From contig JAHFPE010000061.1 in the NCBI GenBank assembly GCA_023261345.1, positions 1 to 5,693 on the forward strand: a stretch of 5,693 nucleotides of DNA, written 5' to 3'. Shown piece after piece: positions 5,613 to 5,693 of this stretch (position 1 is its first letter; every line of letters begins with the position of its first letter). The DNA is from Candidatus Woesearchaeota archaeon. GTDB lineage: Archaea > Nanobdellota > Nanobdellia > Woesearchaeales > ARS49. A model generated the notes under the pieces. That model saw only the letters and a program-made list of their open reading frames with translations. It was not told the DNA's origin and made no database searches. The position numbers and the translations under genes were made by a program.

Positions 5613-5620
5613 CTTAAATA
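5613..5620 (-). promoter_or_regulatory. TATA-like box for the PolB2 cassette
   Basis: Minus-strand TATTTAAG, centred about 27-28 bases before the ATG at 5589, giving a leaderless or nearly leaderless transcript for the first gene of the three-gene unit. It overlaps the GTG at 5611-5613, which argues against that codon as the start. No obvious operator repeat flanks it. Confidence 0.6.
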
Positions 5621-5658
5621 CGTCACGCACACATGTCCAGTGATAGTGGAGTAATCAG

Positions 5659-5693
5659 CTAGCGGAGTTGTTGAATTACTTCTGGCACATCAT
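5659..5693 (-). CDS. Possible C-terminal end of an upstream minus-strand gene (partial)
   Basis: One minus-strand frame entering from the right edge reads DVPEVIQQLR and ends at a TAG (5659-5661), 69 bases before the ATG of the next gene. The residues look protein-like, but ten codons are too few to judge, and two other frames also end nearby. Offered only as a candidate. Confidence 0.3.
   Translation of the reverse strand, partial: DVPEVIQQLR

Noticed and set aside
5590..5613. GTG start of the RecA-like gene, adding eight residues
   Set aside because: The GTG overlaps the TATA-like box, so it would lie upstream of the expected transcript start. The ATG at 5589 fits the leaderless spacing.

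Overview
The window looks archaeal. Both tRNA genes lack an encoded CCA end, and each has an A/T-rich TATA-like box about 25-30 bases upstream of its expected transcription start. Three protein-gene promoters place such a box about 26-28 bases before the start codon, which is the archaeal leaderless arrangement. The polymerase is a family B enzyme of the archaeal PolB2 kind. Base composition is moderately A/T-rich. The lineage cannot be fixed from this window; a small-genome archaeon (DPANN-like) is possible but is only a guess.

Left part (1-1048, minus strand): a 58-residue zinc-ribbon protein (16-192) and, behind its own promoter, a guanidino-group-modifying enzyme of the amidinotransferase/dimethylargininase superfamily (236-1048). 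This second gene reads through in one frame except for a single TGA at codon 88. All recognisable catalytic motifs lie intact on the two sides of it.

Middle part (1049-2845, plus strand): a divergent promoter region, tRNA-Leu(UAA) at 1145-1228, and only 2 bases later the start of a 460-residue secreted helical-repeat protein (1231-2613). That gene has no visible promoter of its own and probably shares the tRNA transcript. Two short perfect palindromes follow its stop codon. Next comes tRNA-Thr(GGU) at 2682-2754, whose D and T loops carry unusual bases at the positions that form the tRNA elbow. I see no gene in 2755-2845.

Right part (2846-5693, minus strand): a compact, overlapping three-gene unit read from right to left. 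It holds a 155-residue protein that resembles a RecA-type core without a P-loop, a 97-residue helical protein, and a PolB2-type DNA polymerase whose proofreading motifs are gone and whose polymerase motifs B and C are altered. The layout resembles archaeal PolB2 clusters, which from memory are linked to DNA damage tolerance and are loosely comparable to the bacterial ImuA-ImuB-DnaE2 cassette. This is the most interesting system in the window. The last bases (5659-5693) may be the end of another minus-strand gene.
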